A DNA stretch of 64,000 nt, taken from assembly GCA_022835495.1 (NCBI GenBank), contig BQOK01000001.1, positions 3,286,001-3,350,000 of the forward strand, written 5' to 3'. The notes beneath the pieces were generated by a model. It had not been told where the DNA came from and made no database searches. It saw only the letters and a list, made by a program, of their open reading frames with translations. This document shows, piece by piece, positions 62,837 through 64,000 of the stretch (positions are counted from its first letter, which is position 1; each line of letters begins with the position of its first letter). The DNA comes from Oscillospiraceae bacterium. GTDB lineage: Bacteria; Bacillota; Clostridia; Oscillospirales; Ruminococcaceae. Made by a program: the position numbers and the translations under genes.

Positions 62837-63523
62837 ATGGCAAAAATTCTCATCGTGGACGACGAGCCCCGCATCCGCGAACTCATCCGCGCCCACCTGG
62901 AACACGACGGCTTTGTCTGCGAGGAAGCCAGCGACGGGGGCGCCGCCCTGGCCGCGCTGAGCCTGGGGGGCATCGACCTTGTGATCCTGGATATCATGAT
63001 GCCCTTTGTAGACGGCATGACCTGCCTGAAAGAGATGCGCAGCCGCAAGATCACCACCCCGGTCATCATACTCACCGCCCGCGCCGAGGAATACGATAAG
63101 CTGGCGGGCCTGGAGGGCGGCGCCGACGACTACGTGGTAAAGCCCTTCAGCCCCCGCGAGCTGGTGGCCCGGGTCAAGGCGGTGCTGGCCCGCACCATGC
63201 CCCGCCCCGAGGCCGCGGGCGGGGTCTACACCTTCGGCGGCCTTTCCATCGACGAGGCGAGCCACAGCGTAAAAGTGGACGGGCAGGAGGCCGCCCTCAC
63301 CCCCAAGGAATTTGACCTGCTGGTGTTCCTGGCCTCCAACAAGGGGCTTGCGCTCTCCCGCGAGCGCATTCTGCAAAAAGTCTGGAACTACGACTATTAC
63401 GGCGAGGACCGCACCGTCGACACCCACATCAAAATGCTGCGCGGCCATTTGGGCCGCTACCGCGAGGCCATTGTGACCGTGTGGGGTATCGGCTATAAAT
63501 TCGACCCGGATGGGGTAAAGTGA
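62837..63523 (+). CDS. OmpR/PhoB-family response regulator
   Basis: 228-residue regulator. Receiver domain residues 1-115: acidic pocket VDDEPRI, phospho-acceptor Asp in LVILDIMMPFVDG, Lys in YVVKPFSPRE. Winged-helix DNA-binding domain residues 130-225: LTPKEFDLLVFLASNKG, SRERILQKVWNYDYYG, TVDTHIKMLR. GAGGAGG lies 9 bases before the ATG. The sensor kinase gene follows after 13 bases. Confidence 0.95.
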   Translation: MAKILIVDDEPRIRELIRAHLEHDGFVCEEASDGGAALAALSLGGIDLVILDIMMPFVDGMTCLKEMRSRKITTPVIILTARAEEYDKLAGLEGGADDYVVKPFSPRELVARVKAVLARTMPRPEAAGGVYTFGGLSIDEASHSVKVDGQEAALTPKEFDLLVFLASNKGLALSRERILQKVWNYDYYGEDRTVDTHIKMLRGHLGRYREAIVTVWGIGYKFDPDGVK

Positions 63524-63536
63524 GAGGGCGCGCATC

Positions 63537-64000
63537 TTGAAACAGGCAGTCAAACAGGCGGTTAAAAAGCCGCCGAAAAAAGATCACCCCTTCTGGGGCC
63601 TGCGCGCAAAGCTCATGCTGTTCATGTGCCTGTTCAGCGCCTTTGTGCTGGGGCTGGTGTGGTTTTTCTCCACCCAGCTGCTCCAGCCGCTCTACAACCG
63701 CTACATCTACACCCACCTCTCGGCCCAGGTGAACACCCTCGCCGCCCTCATCGAGGCCAGCGAGGACCCCATCAGCCGCCGGCCCCTGCAGCTTTCCGGC
63801 TCACGGGTGCAGCTCAACTGGGATTTCTGGAACCAGGTCAACGCCCTGGCCGCCGAGGGCAAGCTGGATTTCCACAACAGCTGTGTCGACATTGCCGACA
63901 GCACCCTGCAATACGTGATCGGCTTCGAGGGGCTGTATCCCTGCCTGCTGCACGAAACCAGCGGCAGCCTGCGCAACTGGGTGGTGGGCGAGAACGAGTT
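63537..64000 (+). CDS. sensor histidine kinase, N-terminal part (cut by window end)
   Basis: The first 154 residues are visible. A basic cytoplasmic start (KQAVKQAVKKPPKK) is followed by a membrane helix (about residues 28-48: LMLFMCLFSAFVLGLVWFF) and the beginning of an extracellular sensing region. HAMP, phospho-acceptor and ATPase domains would lie beyond the window. The chosen start is TTG at 63537, 8 bases after GAGAGGG; no closer in-frame ATG is seen before residue 29. It pairs with the preceding OmpR-type regulator. Confidence 0.82.
   Translation, partial: MKQAVKQAVKKPPKKDHPFWGLRAKLMLFMCLFSAFVLGLVWFFSTQLLQPLYNRYIYTHLSAQVNTLAALIEASEDPISRRPLQLSGSRVQLNWDFWNQVNALAAEGKLDFHNSCVDIADSTLQYVIGFEGLYPCLLHETSGSLRNWVVGENE

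Overview
The window looks like chromosomal DNA of a GC-rich, low-spore-type gut Clostridium relative, most likely Oscillospirales/Ruminococcaceae (the Gemmiger, Subdoligranulum, Faecalibacterium neighbourhood). That placement is an inference. It rests on strong AGGAGG ribosome sites, canonical TTGACA-17-TATAAT promoters, lipoprotein solute-binding proteins with ABC sugar permeases, YesM/YesN two-component pairs, DUF4830 and DUF5107 proteins, a class II GalT and CoaX. Genes are dense and mostly on the minus strand. One obvious foreign block is AT-rich (about 40.44-42.6 kb); a smaller AT-rich gene (DUF952) lies at 8.6-8.9 kb.

Layout. 0-8.5 kb: truncated sugar-binding lipoprotein, YesM-type kinase, YesN-type regulator, Gfo/Idh/MocA oxidoreductase and a divergent GH2 beta-galactosidase. 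9.1-24.5 kb: a peptidoglycan amino-sugar salvage island. It has a MurK-like kinase divergent from anmK, a serine hydrolase and an RpiR regulator. Facing these is a ten-gene minus-strand operon: binding protein, two permeases, GNAT, PIG-L, MATE, MurQ, NamZ, NagZ and an esterase. The same 17-bp inverted repeat lies at the kinase/anmK divergent promoter and at the transporter promoter, so one RpiR repressor probably controls both. 24.7-29.1 kb: heterodimeric ABC exporter with a MarR repressor and two matching operators. 29.1-30.4 kb: GreA and an unknown protein. 30.4-40.4 kb: LacI-controlled ABC sugar operon ending in a GH65 phosphorylase fused to beta-phosphoglucomutase.

40.44-42.4 kb: a retron. 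The reverse transcriptase carries the retron signatures NAxxH, YADD and VTG and has a C-terminal TOPRIM-like nuclease domain. Directly upstream is a predicted msr-msd RNA of about 142 nt bounded by 17-nt complementary a1/a2 arms, with its own promoter starting at a1 and a perfect 16-bp palindrome next to the -35 box. It lies just downstream of an initiator tRNA gene. This is the best candidate for an undescribed system: a self-contained RT-TOPRIM anti-phage retron.

42.8-49 kb: Leloir galactose operon (galK, galT, galM) with a divergent DUF5107 gene. 49-56.6 kb: a TetR-controlled five-gene redox/kinase cassette (GlpA-like dehydrogenase, FAD oxidoreductase, DUF1667, FGGY kinase, AGPS-like FAD oxidase). 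56.6-64 kb: YwaF-like membrane protein, M20 amidohydrolase, DUF4830 protein, coaX, a second MATE transporter, a GDPD-family phosphodiesterase and an OmpR-type regulator with its sensor kinase cut by the window end.
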